Below are positions 34,536 to 42,541 of a stretch of 64,000 nucleotides of DNA, in pieces. The number at the start of each line of letters is the position of its first letter. Within the stretch, counting starts at the first letter, position 1. The notes below the pieces were generated by a model. It was not told where the DNA came from, ran no database searches, and worked only from the letters and a program-made list of their open reading frames with translations. The DNA comes from Billgrantia ethanolica (lineage in GTDB: Bacteria; Pseudomonadota; Gammaproteobacteria; Pseudomonadales; Halomonadaceae). Location: assembly GCF_021404305.1 (NCBI RefSeq), contig NZ_JABFTX010000002.1, forward strand, positions 124,001 to 188,000, written 5' to 3'. Made by a program: the position numbers and the translations under genes.

Positions 34536-36155
34536 GTGAATAACAAGATCAGGGCCGGAGTGCCCGGCAAGCTAATTACCGCAGCGGTGAGTCTGGGATT
34601 GATGACGCTGACAGGCCAGGTCCTGGCTCAGGAGCGTGTCGCTTCCATCGATCTGATGACCACCACCGAGTCCTACGATCCCATCCGCTACGAAGCCGCT
34701 TTCATCATCGCCGAGCGCTGGCGCGAACTGGGCTTCGAGGTCAACGTCCAGCCCACCGAGTTCAGCACCGCGCTGGAACGCTTCTACGATCAGCAGGACT
34801 TCGACGCGACCATTCTCGGTTGGAGTGGGCGCACCGACCGTCTCGATCCGCAGTTCTTCCTCAGCACTCTCGATTCACGCCAGTCCAACCTCGGCGGCAA
34901 CAACCCGGGAGGCTACGAGAACCCGGAGTTCGATGCGCTCTTCGACCAGCAGTCCCAGGCCTTCGATCTGGACGAGCGCCAGCGCATCGTTCAGGAGATG
35001 CAGGAGTTCTACAAGCCCGACGCGCCGTTGGTGGTGCTGTTCCATCGCGACGAGGTAGTGGCCTTCAATCACGACGCCTTCGAAGGCATCAATCCCATGG
35101 CCGGCGAGGGGCTCTACAGCGAGTGGGGACCGATGGAGGCGCGCCCGGTGGGCGATCGCGCCACCCTGCGCATCGGCGGCCCGCAGGAGCCGGACAACCT
35201 CAATCCGCTGGCGTCCACCTCGGTATGGGGCTGGAAGTGGATGCGCCTCTACTACGACCGCCTGGTACGTCTCTCCGCCGACGTGGAGCCGCTACCCTGG
35301 GCCGCCGAGTCGGTGGCTCAGGTCGACGACAACACCGTGGCCGTCACCCTGCGCCAGGGCATGACCTTCCATGACGGCGAGCCGGTCACTGCCGATGACG
35401 TCGCCTTCACCTGGAACTACTATCTCGACCAGGACTACAGCTACTTCAACTCCTACCTGGCCGCGCTGGAGCGGGCCGAGCAGGTCGACGAATACACCGT
35501 GCACTTTCACCTGAGTGAGCCTTCGGCCTCCTTCGCCAGCATCTCGCTGTCGCAGATCCCGATCCTGCCCAAGCATCTGTGGGAGGAAATCGAAGACGCT
35601 TCCACGCTGTCGCCCTCGCAGATTCCCACCGTCGGCTCCGGGCCCTTCGTGCACGAGCGCTTCGACCGCGGTGAATTCATGGCGCTGAGCAAGTTCGAGG
35701 ATCACTTCCACGCCGACGAGATCGCCGTGGACGGCGTCGAGTTCATCATCTATGCCGACATGGAGGGCGTCTATACCGGTCTGCAGACCGGTCAGATCGA
35801 CGTCACCGCCTGGCGCATGGAGCCCGGCCAGATCGGCCTGGCCGAGAGCGAGGATCACCTCACCGTGGTCAACGTGCCCGACTTCGGCTACTTCCACATG
35901 ACCTACAACCTGCGTCGCGAGCCGTTCGACGACCGTGCCGTGCGCCGTGCCCTGACCATGGCCACCGACCGCGATCGCATGGTCAACGTGCTGCTCGACG
36001 GTCGTGGCGAGGTGGGCTCCAGCGTGATCGCGCCGGTCAACACCTTCTGGCACGACCCCTTCGTCGAGCGTTTCGACTTCGATATGGAGGCTGCCCGGGC
36101 CGAGCTCGAGGAAGCCGGCTACTCCTGGGACGACGAAGGCCGCCTGGTCAGGTAA
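34536..36155 (+). CDS. ABC transporter binding protein, apparently circularly permuted (SBP_bac_5 family)
   Basis: A 539-residue periplasmic protein. Residues 1-31 are a signal peptide ending GQVLA. Residues 36-190 match the normally C-terminal segment of peptide/nickel-type binding proteins: FIIAERWRELGFEVNVQPTE, DFDATILGW, GGYENPEFDALFDQ, APLVVLFHRDEVVAF. After a linker (191-207), residues 208-539 match the normal beginning and middle: RIGGPQEPDNLNP, TVAVTLRQGMTFHDGEPVTA, DDRAVRRALTMATDRDRM, ELEEAGYSWDDEG. The protein stops where the usual C-terminal segment would begin. No residues seem lost; the order is swapped. It starts with GTG behind GAGGAAAA. The ligand is unknown; oligopeptides are typical for the family. 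Confidence 0.85.
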   Translation: MNNKIRAGVPGKLITAAVSLGLMTLTGQVLAQERVASIDLMTTTESYDPIRYEAAFIIAERWRELGFEVNVQPTEFSTALERFYDQQDFDATILGWSGRTDRLDPQFFLSTLDSRQSNLGGNNPGGYENPEFDALFDQQSQAFDLDERQRIVQEMQEFYKPDAPLVVLFHRDEVVAFNHDAFEGINPMAGEGLYSEWGPMEARPVGDRATLRIGGPQEPDNLNPLASTSVWGWKWMRLYYDRLVRLSADVEPLPWAAESVAQVDDNTVAVTLRQGMTFHDGEPVTADDVAFTWNYYLDQDYSYFNSYLAALERAEQVDEYTVHFHLSEPSASFASISLSQIPILPKHLWEEIEDASTLSPSQIPTVGSGPFVHERFDRGEFMALSKFEDHFHADEIAVDGVEFIIYADMEGVYTGLQTGQIDVTAWRMEPGQIGLAESEDHLTVVNVPDFGYFHMTYNLRREPFDDRAVRRALTMATDRDRMVNVLLDGRGEVGSSVIAPVNTFWHDPFVERFDFDMEAARAELEEAGYSWDDEGRLVR

Positions 36156-36178
36156 GCCTTTTCCGAGCCGCGTAGGTT

Positions 36179-36211
36179 TCCCTCTCACCGCTCACAAGGC
36201 GGTGAGAGGGA
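36179..36211 (+). promoter_or_regulatory. 13-bp intercistronic hairpin after binding-protein gene
   Basis: Arms 36179-36191 and 36199-36211 pair perfectly (core CCTCTCACCGC and its complement) around a 7-base loop. No T-run follows. Its place between the binding-protein and permease genes suggests a 3' stabiliser or partial attenuator that favours expression of the binding protein. Confidence 0.55.
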
Positions 36212-36238
36212 GTGCCAGTCGTCAAGAGCGAGTCTTCC

Positions 36239-37219
36239 ATGTCGTCACGCAGAAGCTACCTGATACGCCGTGTGCTGCACGGCCTGATGGCGCTGTTCAT
36301 CATCGCCACCATGCTGTTCTTCCTGTTCCGCCTGGGGCTGCCCGACCCCACCGCCGCTCTGATCACAGAGGGCCTGAGCCCCGAGGAGCGTGAGCGCATT
36401 CGCGCCAGCTTCGGTCTCGACCGGCCGATCTGGGAGCAGTACTTCATCTACCTGGCCAACATCCTGCAAGGCGATTTCGGCTACTCCTTCCACTACCGCG
36501 CACCAGTGGCCGACATCATCTGGGAACGGCTCGGCAACACCATGGTGCTGATGCTGCCGGCGATCCTGCTGGCCTACGCCGTGGGCGTGCCGCTGGGGGC
36601 CTGGCTCTCCTGGCGTCGCGGCAGCCGTACCGACACCACCGGCATCTTCGTCGGTCTGATGTTCCGTTCGGCGCCGATGTTCTGGACCGGCATGATCGCC
36701 ATTCTGGTATTCGGCATCGCCCTGGGCTGGCTGCCCACCAGCGGCATGCGTACCTTGCCCTACGAGGCCACGGGCTTCTTCGACAAGATATTCACCCTCG
36801 ACTTCCTGCACCACCTGATCCTGCCGGCGCTGGTGGTCGCACTCTATTACCTGGGCTCGCCGCTGCTGATCATGCGCAACACCATGCTCGAGGTGTACGG
36901 CGAGGACTTCATCGAGATGGCCCGCGCCAAGGGGCTGCCGGAGCGTCGCATCCTCTACGCCCACGCTGCGCGCAACGCACTTCTGCCGGTGGTGACCCAA
37001 CTGGCGGTGACCGTGGGCCTGGCCGCCGGCGGACAGGTGGTGGTGGAGGTGGTGTTCTCCTGGCCGGGGCTGGGGCGCGAGATACTCAATTCGGTGCGCA
37101 CCTCGGACTTCCCCCTGGCTCAGGCCAGCTTCCTGGTGATGGCCGCCTTCGTGGTCACGCTCAACCTGCTGGTGGACATTCTCTACACCTTGCTTGACCC
37201 GAGGGTGAGCTTCAAATGA
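36239..37219 (+). CDS. Peptide/nickel-type ABC transporter permease (DppB-like)
   Basis: About 326 residues, a normal DppB/OppB architecture. The amino terminus has RSYLIRRVLHGLMALFIIAT as helix one, a periplasmic loop with RIRASFGLDRPIWEQY and GDFGYSFHYRAPV, and the coupling loop EVYGEDFIEMARAKGLPERR. VVVEVVFSWPGLGREILNSV is the terminal family signature. The ATG at 36239 (MSSRRSY) is preferred over a GTG at 36212, which lies inside the preceding hairpin. Its stop overlaps the next permease (ATGA). Unlike its neighbours it shows no unusual domain. Confidence 0.9.
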   Translation: MSSRRSYLIRRVLHGLMALFIIATMLFFLFRLGLPDPTAALITEGLSPEERERIRASFGLDRPIWEQYFIYLANILQGDFGYSFHYRAPVADIIWERLGNTMVLMLPAILLAYAVGVPLGAWLSWRRGSRTDTTGIFVGLMFRSAPMFWTGMIAILVFGIALGWLPTSGMRTLPYEATGFFDKIFTLDFLHHLILPALVVALYYLGSPLLIMRNTMLEVYGEDFIEMARAKGLPERRILYAHAARNALLPVVTQLAVTVGLAAGGQVVVEVVFSWPGLGREILNSVRTSDFPLAQASFLVMAAFVVTLNLLVDILYTLLDPRVSFK

Positions 37220-38958
37220 TCGGATCCCGCATACTCAAGAGCGCGCAGGAACCGCTGCGCGCGATGATCGGCGATCGCCTCTCCCTGGTGGGCGTCGTGG
37301 TGCTGTTGTCGATCATCTGCATGGCGCTGTTCGCGCCGTTCCTCTCCACACATGAACCGCTGGCGATAAACGAGCGCGAAGAGGGCTCGCTGCTGGGGCG
37401 CAGTGTCGACGGCGAGCGCACGCGCTGGGTGCAGCTGCCCGCGCTCGGCGAGCGCACCCTCAACGCGGCGGACTATCGCGACGGCGTGGGGCTGGCCGTA
37501 GGGCGCGACGGCGCCACCTGGCGCTATCGCGATGGCGAATGGGCCGAACTCGAGACGCCATTGGCCGCTACGCTGATCGACGTCGCCATCGGCCCCGACG
37601 GTGCCGCGCTGGCGGTGGGCGTGGGTGGCAACATCGCCCTGCTCGACGATGCCGCCGCGGGCAGCGAGTGGCTGGCTATCGAGGCACCGGTGTCAGTGGC
37701 CTTGACCGGTGTGGCCTGGCTCGACGATAGCACGGCGCTGCTGGTGGGCGTCGACGAGACGATCCTGCGCCTGAATGTTGCCAGCGGCGAGTTCGAGGCG
37801 CTGGAAAGCCCGCTGGGACGCGGCATGAGACTCAACTCGGTGGCGCTGGATGCGGACGGCAGCGCCTGGATGGTGGGCGAACGCGGCCTGACCCTGCGTC
37901 TCGACCCGGACGACGACAGCCTGTCGCTTGAACGTCTGCCCACCAACCGCGACCTCAACCACATCCACCTGGCCGAGAGCGGCCACGGCCTGATCGTCGG
38001 CGAACGCGGCACGCTGCTGGCGCGCAGCGCCGTGGGCGAGCGCTGGCAGAGCCAGGACTCGCCGGACTCCCGCGCCATGCGCGCCGGCTGGGTCACCGAC
38101 GAGGGCCAAGCCTTCGCCGTGGGCCGCAGCGGTATCGTGTTCGAGCGCGAGGCGGACGAGTGGCAACTGGTGCCCAGCGAGGAGGAGCGTCACCTGCGGA
38201 CCTTGATGGTCACCGGGGAAGGCTACTTCGCCTTGGGCTCGGACCGCTTCGTCAATCGCCTGGCACCGCCTTCCAGCGAGCACTGGTTCGGCACCGATCA
38301 CCTCGGTCGTGACCTCTACAGCCAGAACGTGCACGGCTCGCGCATCGCTCTGCTGGTGGGCTTCATCGGTGCCGCCCTGGTGGTGCTGATCGGTGCCAAC
38401 GTGGGGCTAATCGCCGGCTACTTCCGCGGCCGCACCGAGACCGTGCTGATGCGTACCGTCGACGTGATGTACGGCATCCCCTTCGAGCCCTTCGCGCTGA
38501 TCCTGGTGCTGCTGTTCGAGCCGAGCCTGCTGATCGTCATCCTTGCCGTGTCGCTGCTCACCTGGCGTACCGTGGCGCGGCTGATTCGCTCCCAGGTGCT
38601 CAGCCTGCGCGAGCGGCCCTTCGTCAAGGCGGCACGGGTGGCCGGTGCCTCGGACCTGCGCATCATGTATCTGCACATCTTCCCCAACGTGATGCCGCTG
38701 GTGTTCCTCGAGCTTGCCATCATCGTCGGGGTGTCGATCATCGCCGAGGCCACGCTCTCCTTCCTCGGCCTGGGGCCGCCCCAGTCGATCTCCTGGGGTG
38801 GCATTCTGCACAACGCGCGGCTCTCCGGCGCCTGGCGCGACGCCTGGTGGTGGAACCTGCCGCCGGGGCTGTTCATCATGATCACGGTACTCTCCGTGTT
38901 CTTCATCTCCCGCTCGCTGGAGCTGGTCGCCAACCCACGTCTGAGGGCACGCCGATGA
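37216..38958 (+). CDS. DppC-like ABC transporter permease with an inserted seven-repeat beta-propeller
   Basis: A 580-residue protein, about twice the family's usual 280-300. Helix one (about 22-43) is followed by about 280 extra residues before the standard SSEHWFGTDHLGRDLYSQ loop near 353. The insert contains seven evenly spaced repeats, about 41 residues apart: LAVGRDGATW, LAVGVGGNIA, LLVGVDETIL, WMVGERGLTL, LIVGERGTLL, FAVGRSGIVF and FALGSDRFVN. This pattern is typical of YCF48/BNR-like beta-propellers. The membrane core then continues normally, with SQVLSLRERPFVKAARVAGA as coupling loop. By family topology the propeller lies in the periplasm, facing the binding protein. ATGA overlaps link it to both neighbours. 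Confidence 0.9.
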   Translation: MIGSRILKSAQEPLRAMIGDRLSLVGVVVLLSIICMALFAPFLSTHEPLAINEREEGSLLGRSVDGERTRWVQLPALGERTLNAADYRDGVGLAVGRDGATWRYRDGEWAELETPLAATLIDVAIGPDGAALAVGVGGNIALLDDAAAGSEWLAIEAPVSVALTGVAWLDDSTALLVGVDETILRLNVASGEFEALESPLGRGMRLNSVALDADGSAWMVGERGLTLRLDPDDDSLSLERLPTNRDLNHIHLAESGHGLIVGERGTLLARSAVGERWQSQDSPDSRAMRAGWVTDEGQAFAVGRSGIVFEREADEWQLVPSEEERHLRTLMVTGEGYFALGSDRFVNRLAPPSSEHWFGTDHLGRDLYSQNVHGSRIALLVGFIGAALVVLIGANVGLIAGYFRGRTETVLMRTVDVMYGIPFEPFALILVLLFEPSLLIVILAVSLLTWRTVARLIRSQVLSLRERPFVKAARVAGASDLRIMYLHIFPNVMPLVFLELAIIVGVSIIAEATLSFLGLGPPQSISWGGILHNARLSGAWRDAWWWNLPPGLFIMITVLSVFFISRSLELVANPRLRARR

Positions 38959-41255
38959 CCGATCAACGACTGCTGAAGGTCGAGGACCTGGCCATTCACT
39001 ACCGCACCGGTGCGGGCCCGGTTCAGGCCGTCGACGGTATCCACTTCGACCTGCGTCCCGGCGAGGCGCTGGGGCTGGTGGGCGAATCTGGCTGCGGAAA
39101 GACCACCGCGGCCAAGGCGATGCTGCGGCTGCTGCCGCCCAACGGCGAGGTGCCGCGCGGGCGCATCGACTTCGACGGGCGTAACCTGGTGGGGCTCGAC
39201 GGCGAGAGCATGCGCAAGGTGCGCTGGAAGGAGATCGCCTGGATCTCACAGTCGGCAATGAACGCGCTGGACCCGGTCTACACCGTGGGCGGCCAGATCC
39301 TCGAGGCGATGAGCGCCCATATCAAGATCGACCGCAAAGCCGCCTGGTCCCACGCCGAGGAGCTGTTTCGTGCGGTAGGCATCGACCCGGGCCGGCTCTC
39401 CGCCTATCCCCACGAGATGAGCGGCGGCATGAAGCAGCGCGCGGTGATCGCCATGGCCCTGGCGCTGGACCCGAAGCTGATCATCGCCGACGAGCCGACC
39501 ACTGCACTCGACGTGGTGACCCAGGCGCAGATCCTGGCGCGGCTCTCCAAGCTGCGCCGTGAACGCGGCATGGGGCTGCTGTTCATCACCCATGACATCT
39601 CCGTGGTGGTGCAGACCTGCGACCGGGTGGCGGTGATGTATGGCGGCCACATCATGGAGACCGGGCCGGTGCGGGAGGTGTTCGGCACGCCCTTCCATCC
39701 CTACACCATGGGCCTGACCAACGCCTTCCCGACCCTCGAGGGCGCTCAGCGCGAGCTGATCTCGATTCCCGGCAGCCCGCCGGACCTGCTCAATCCGCCA
39801 GCGGGCTGTCGTTTCGCCGAGCGTTGCCCCTTCGCCACCGAGCGCTGCGTGCGCGAAACGCCACCGCTGCATTCGGTGGGCGAGGAGCGCCAGGCGGCCT
39901 GCCACTATCCGGACCAGGCCGAAGCCTTCCGCATGAAGGCGGCGCTCAACGAGACCTGGGCGATAGTGGGGGAGCGCTTGAACGAGCCGGTACAGGGCGC
40001 CGGCTCCATCGAGCACCAAGATGCCGATTCACCGCTGCTGCTGGAAGTAGAGGAGCTCAAGAAGCACTTCCCGGTGGAGCAGGGCTTCCTCGACGGCCTG
40101 CGCGGGCGTAACAAGGACCGCAAGGTGCATGCCGTCGACGGCATCTCCTTCGACCTGCGCGAGGGCGAGATCCTGGGCCTGGCCGGTGAGTCGGGCTCGG
40201 GCAAGACCACCACCGGCGAGATGCTGGTGCGCCTGCTCGACGTCACCGAGGGGGAGATTCGCTTCGAGGGCGCCGATATCGCCCAGCTCACCGGCCGCGA
40301 ACTGAAGACGTTCCGGCGCCGGGCGCAGATGATCTTCCAGGACCCCTACCAGACCCTCAATCCGCGCTTCACCATCTTCGACATCGTCGCCGAACCGCTG
40401 ATCATCCATCGCCTGGCCGAGGGTGAGGCGCTGCGCCAGAAGGTGGTGGAGGCGCTGGAGCGGGCCGGGCTCAAGCCGGCCGAGGTGTATGCCGAGCGCT
40501 TTCCCCACGAGCTCTCCGGCGGCCAGCGCCAACGGGTCGCCATCGCCCGGGCCATCGTGCTCGAGCCGCGCTTCATCGTCGCCGACGAGCCGGTCTCCAT
40601 GCTCGACGTCTCGATCCGCGCCGGCGTGCTCAATCTGATGCATCGCTTTCGCAACGAGCTGGGCATCTCCTTCGTCTACGTCAGCCATGACCTGCCGACC
40701 ATCCGTTACGTGGCGGATCGCACGGCGATCATGTACCTGGGCGAGATCGTCGAGGTGGGGCCTACCGAGCAGGTGGTGCGCGAGCGCAAGCACCCCTATA
40801 CCCAGCTATTGCTGGAGGCGAGTCCCGAGCCGGACCCCAGCGTGGTCAAGCCGCCCTTGGAGAGTGCCGGAGAGATCCCCAGCGCGGTGGAGCCGCCCAA
40901 CGGCTGCCACTTCCACACCCGCTGCCCCAGGGCCATGGCCCACTGCGGCTGGGAGGGGCGCGACGTCATGACCGCCCTGAGCGAGTGGCGCATCGCCGGG
41001 CGCGAAATCGAGCATCTGGGTAGCGCCGAGGTGGCAGGGCTAGACGTGCACCTGCAAGTGCGTGGGGGGAGTGTCGAGGCCGCGGAGCGCGAGCTGATCG
41101 AGGTGATGCGGGCCAAGCATCCGGCGCTGGCCGAAGCCGGTCGCATCGAGCGTGGCGGAGAGGGAGCCCTTAGCGTGCGCTTCCAGGCGCAGGCTTCGCC
41201 TCAGCGACGGCAGGTCGCCGATCAGCATTCGGTGGCGTGCTATCTCTATGAGTAG
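38955..41255 (+). CDS. Fused double ATPase of a peptide/nickel-type ABC importer
   Basis: About 766 residues, a DppD-DppF-like fusion. The first ATPase has GESGCGKTT (near 41), MSGGMKQRAVIAMAL and LIIADEPTTALD. The second has GESGSGKTT (near 412), [15 protein letters not shown] and FIVADEPVSMLD. The first half ends in an intact cysteine-rich Oligo_HPY tail (GCRFAERCPFATERC). The second tail begins normally (GCHFHTRCPRAMAHC) but has about 65 extra residues before its final HSVACYLYE; the insert contains GGSVEAAERELIEVMRAKHP and looks like a small alpha/beta unit. The start at 38955 overlaps the permease stop. Confidence 0.92.
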   Translation: MTDQRLLKVEDLAIHYRTGAGPVQAVDGIHFDLRPGEALGLVGESGCGKTTAAKAMLRLLPPNGEVPRGRIDFDGRNLVGLDGESMRKVRWKEIAWISQSAMNALDPVYTVGGQILEAMSAHIKIDRKAAWSHAEELFRAVGIDPGRLSAYPHEMSGGMKQRAVIAMALALDPKLIIADEPTTALDVVTQAQILARLSKLRRERGMGLLFITHDISVVVQTCDRVAVMYGGHIMETGPVREVFGTPFHPYTMGLTNAFPTLEGAQRELISIPGSPPDLLNPPAGCRFAERCPFATERCVRETPPLHSVGEERQAACHYPDQAEAFRMKAALNETWAIVGERLNEPVQGAGSIEHQDADSPLLLEVEELKKHFPVEQGFLDGLRGRNKDRKVHAVDGISFDLREGEILGLAGESGSGKTTTGEMLVRLLDVTEGEIRFEGADIAQLTGRELKTFRRRAQMIFQDPYQTLNPRFTIFDIVAEPLIIHRLAEGEALRQKVVEALERAGLKPAEVYAERFPHELSGGQRQRVAIARAIVLEPRFIVADEPVSMLDVSIRAGVLNLMHRFRNELGISFVYVSHDLPTIRYVADRTAIMYLGEIVEVGPTEQVVRERKHPYTQLLLEASPEPDPSVVKPPLESAGEIPSAVEPPNGCHFHTRCPRAMAHCGWEGRDVMTALSEWRIAGREIEHLGSAEVAGLDVHLQVRGGSVEAAERELIEVMRAKHPALAEAGRIERGGEGALSVRFQAQASPQRRQVADQHSVACYLYE

Positions 41256-41272
41256 AGACTCGGCAGGTGAGT

Positions 41273-41299
41273 ACCGCGCAGGGCCATGCCCTGCGCGGT
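41273..41299. terminator. 12-bp hairpin ending the importer operon
   Basis: ACCGCGCAGGGC-CAT-GCCCTGCGCGGT is a perfect stem between the plus-strand importer operon and the convergent 86-residue membrane protein gene. No T-run is visible on either strand, so it may be a bidirectional barrier aided by convergent transcription. Confidence 0.5.
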
Positions 41300-41305
41300 C
41301 GTGAG

Positions 41306-41566
41306 TCAGCGTCGCTTGACGTAGAGCCCCGCCATGCACAGCACCACGCCGGCCACCGACAGCAGCATGCCGCCGTTGACCAGCCAGGGCTGACGTTCCA
41401 CCCAGGGCACGAAGGGCTGCGGGGTGGAGCGGCACACGCCATCGAGGTAGTCCCAGTAGCCGCCCTGGATCAGGGTGCATTCACGCACGCTGCTGAGTTC
41501 CCAGAAGTAGAGGCCCATCAACACGAGGATGGGCAGGGTCAACAGCAGCAGTCCTAGTCTCAGCAT
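41306..41566 (-). CDS. Small two-helix membrane protein
   Basis: An 86-residue protein. Helix one is LRLGLLLLTLPILVLMGLYF; helix two is GGMLLSVAGVVLCMAGLYV, ending in LysArgArg. The loop between them holds two cysteines (RECTLIQGG, GVCRSTP) that could form a disulphide if the loop is periplasmic. I recognise no family. It lies 55 bases upstream of the M48 protease gene on the same strand. Confidence 0.6.
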   Translation of the reverse strand: MLRLGLLLLTLPILVLMGLYFWELSSVRECTLIQGGYWDYLDGVCRSTPQPFVPWVERQPWLVNGGMLLSVAGVVLCMAGLYVKRR

Positions 41567-41621
41567 TCGTTTTCCAGTCGTCTACCAGTCTTGTCGAGCG
41601 CAGCAATGCATCGGTGTTGCC

Positions 41622-42422
41622 CTAGGGGCGCTGGCAGTTGGGCTGCCTTCCCGCCTGGCGCGCCTGTTCATAGCGGGCGATGGCGCCTTCCATCTCCTGC
41701 TGCAGCACCTGAGTGCGCTGGCCGTGGCTGGGGTGAGTGGACATCCAGGCCGGCGGACGGGCGCCGCCCTCGGCGCCCATGTTGTCCCACAGGTCGAGGC
41801 TGGCACGCGGGTCGAAGCCGGCGTCCGCCATCAGCTGTACGCCGATGATGTCGGCTTCGGTTTCATGGCGCCGCGAAAAGGGCAGCATGATGCCATACTG
41901 GGCGCCGAGGCCCAGGGCGCCCATCAGCTGCTCGCCGCCAGGACCCTGCATACCTGCTGCGGATCCCAGTACCGACAGCGCCAGCTGGGTGGAGGTCTGG
42001 GTCGAGACGCGCTCGTTGGCGTGACGGGCCAGCACGTGGCCGATCTCGTGGCCCACCACGGCAGCGACCTGGTCCTGATTGCGGGCTACCCGCAGCAGGC
42101 CGGTGTTGATGCCCATGTAGCCGCCGGGCAGGGCGAAGGCGTTGGCCTGTTCCGATTCGAACACGCGAATCTGCCAGTCCTGGTCGCGTTCGCGCTCCGG
42201 CAGCACGACGATCAGCGCATTGGCGATGCACTGGGCATAGCGCTGCTCGGCCTGACCGGCGGGGGGCAGGTCCTGCTGGTACTGATCGAAGGCCTCACGG
42301 CCCATCTGGTTGAGCTGCGAATCCGACATCAGCGTGAGCTGCTGGCGGCCGGTGGGCGAGGTGGTACAGGCAGTAAGGGTCAGGGCCAGGGTGGCCACAG
42401 CAACATAACGAATCCAGCGCAT
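41622..42422 (-). CDS. M48-family metalloprotease lipoprotein
   Basis: About 266 residues. A lipoprotein signal ends LALTLTAC, with Cys19 as the lipidation site. The zinc site is VVGHEIGHVLARHAN, with the third ligand in RRHETEADIIG; MSTHPSHGQR is the usual closing motif. It resembles LoiP/YcaL-type outer-membrane quality-control proteases. AGGA seven bases before the ATG at 42422 sets the start; the longer frame to 42695 is noise. It is divergent from the P-loop ATPase gene. Confidence 0.9.
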   Translation of the reverse strand: MRWIRYVAVATLALTLTACTTSPTGRQQLTLMSDSQLNQMGREAFDQYQQDLPPAGQAEQRYAQCIANALIVVLPERERDQDWQIRVFESEQANAFALPGGYMGINTGLLRVARNQDQVAAVVGHEIGHVLARHANERVSTQTSTQLALSVLGSAAGMQGPGGEQLMGALGLGAQYGIMLPFSRRHETEADIIGVQLMADAGFDPRASLDLWDNMGAEGGARPPAWMSTHPSHGQRTQVLQQEMEGAIARYEQARQAGRQPNCQRP

Positions 42423-42541
42423 GTTCGATTCCTCGTTCTTCAGATCCCTTGAGACCCTGGACGTCGGTGACGGTTCGCCACAAGATACCCCGTAACGACG
42501 CAACGTCAACCACGAAGCATGGAACTTCCAAGGAGATGCCG

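Noticed and set aside
34536..36155. The unusual binding protein as two pseudogene fragments or a frameshift artefact
   Set aside because: It is one uninterrupted frame with a signal peptide, a good start site and near-normal total content, and the operon downstream is intact. A permutation fits better, though a sequencing check is still listed.
36179..36211. An intrinsic terminator after the binding-protein gene
   Set aside because: The stem is strong but no T-run follows and the next gene starts 27 bases later, so stabilisation or attenuation is more likely.
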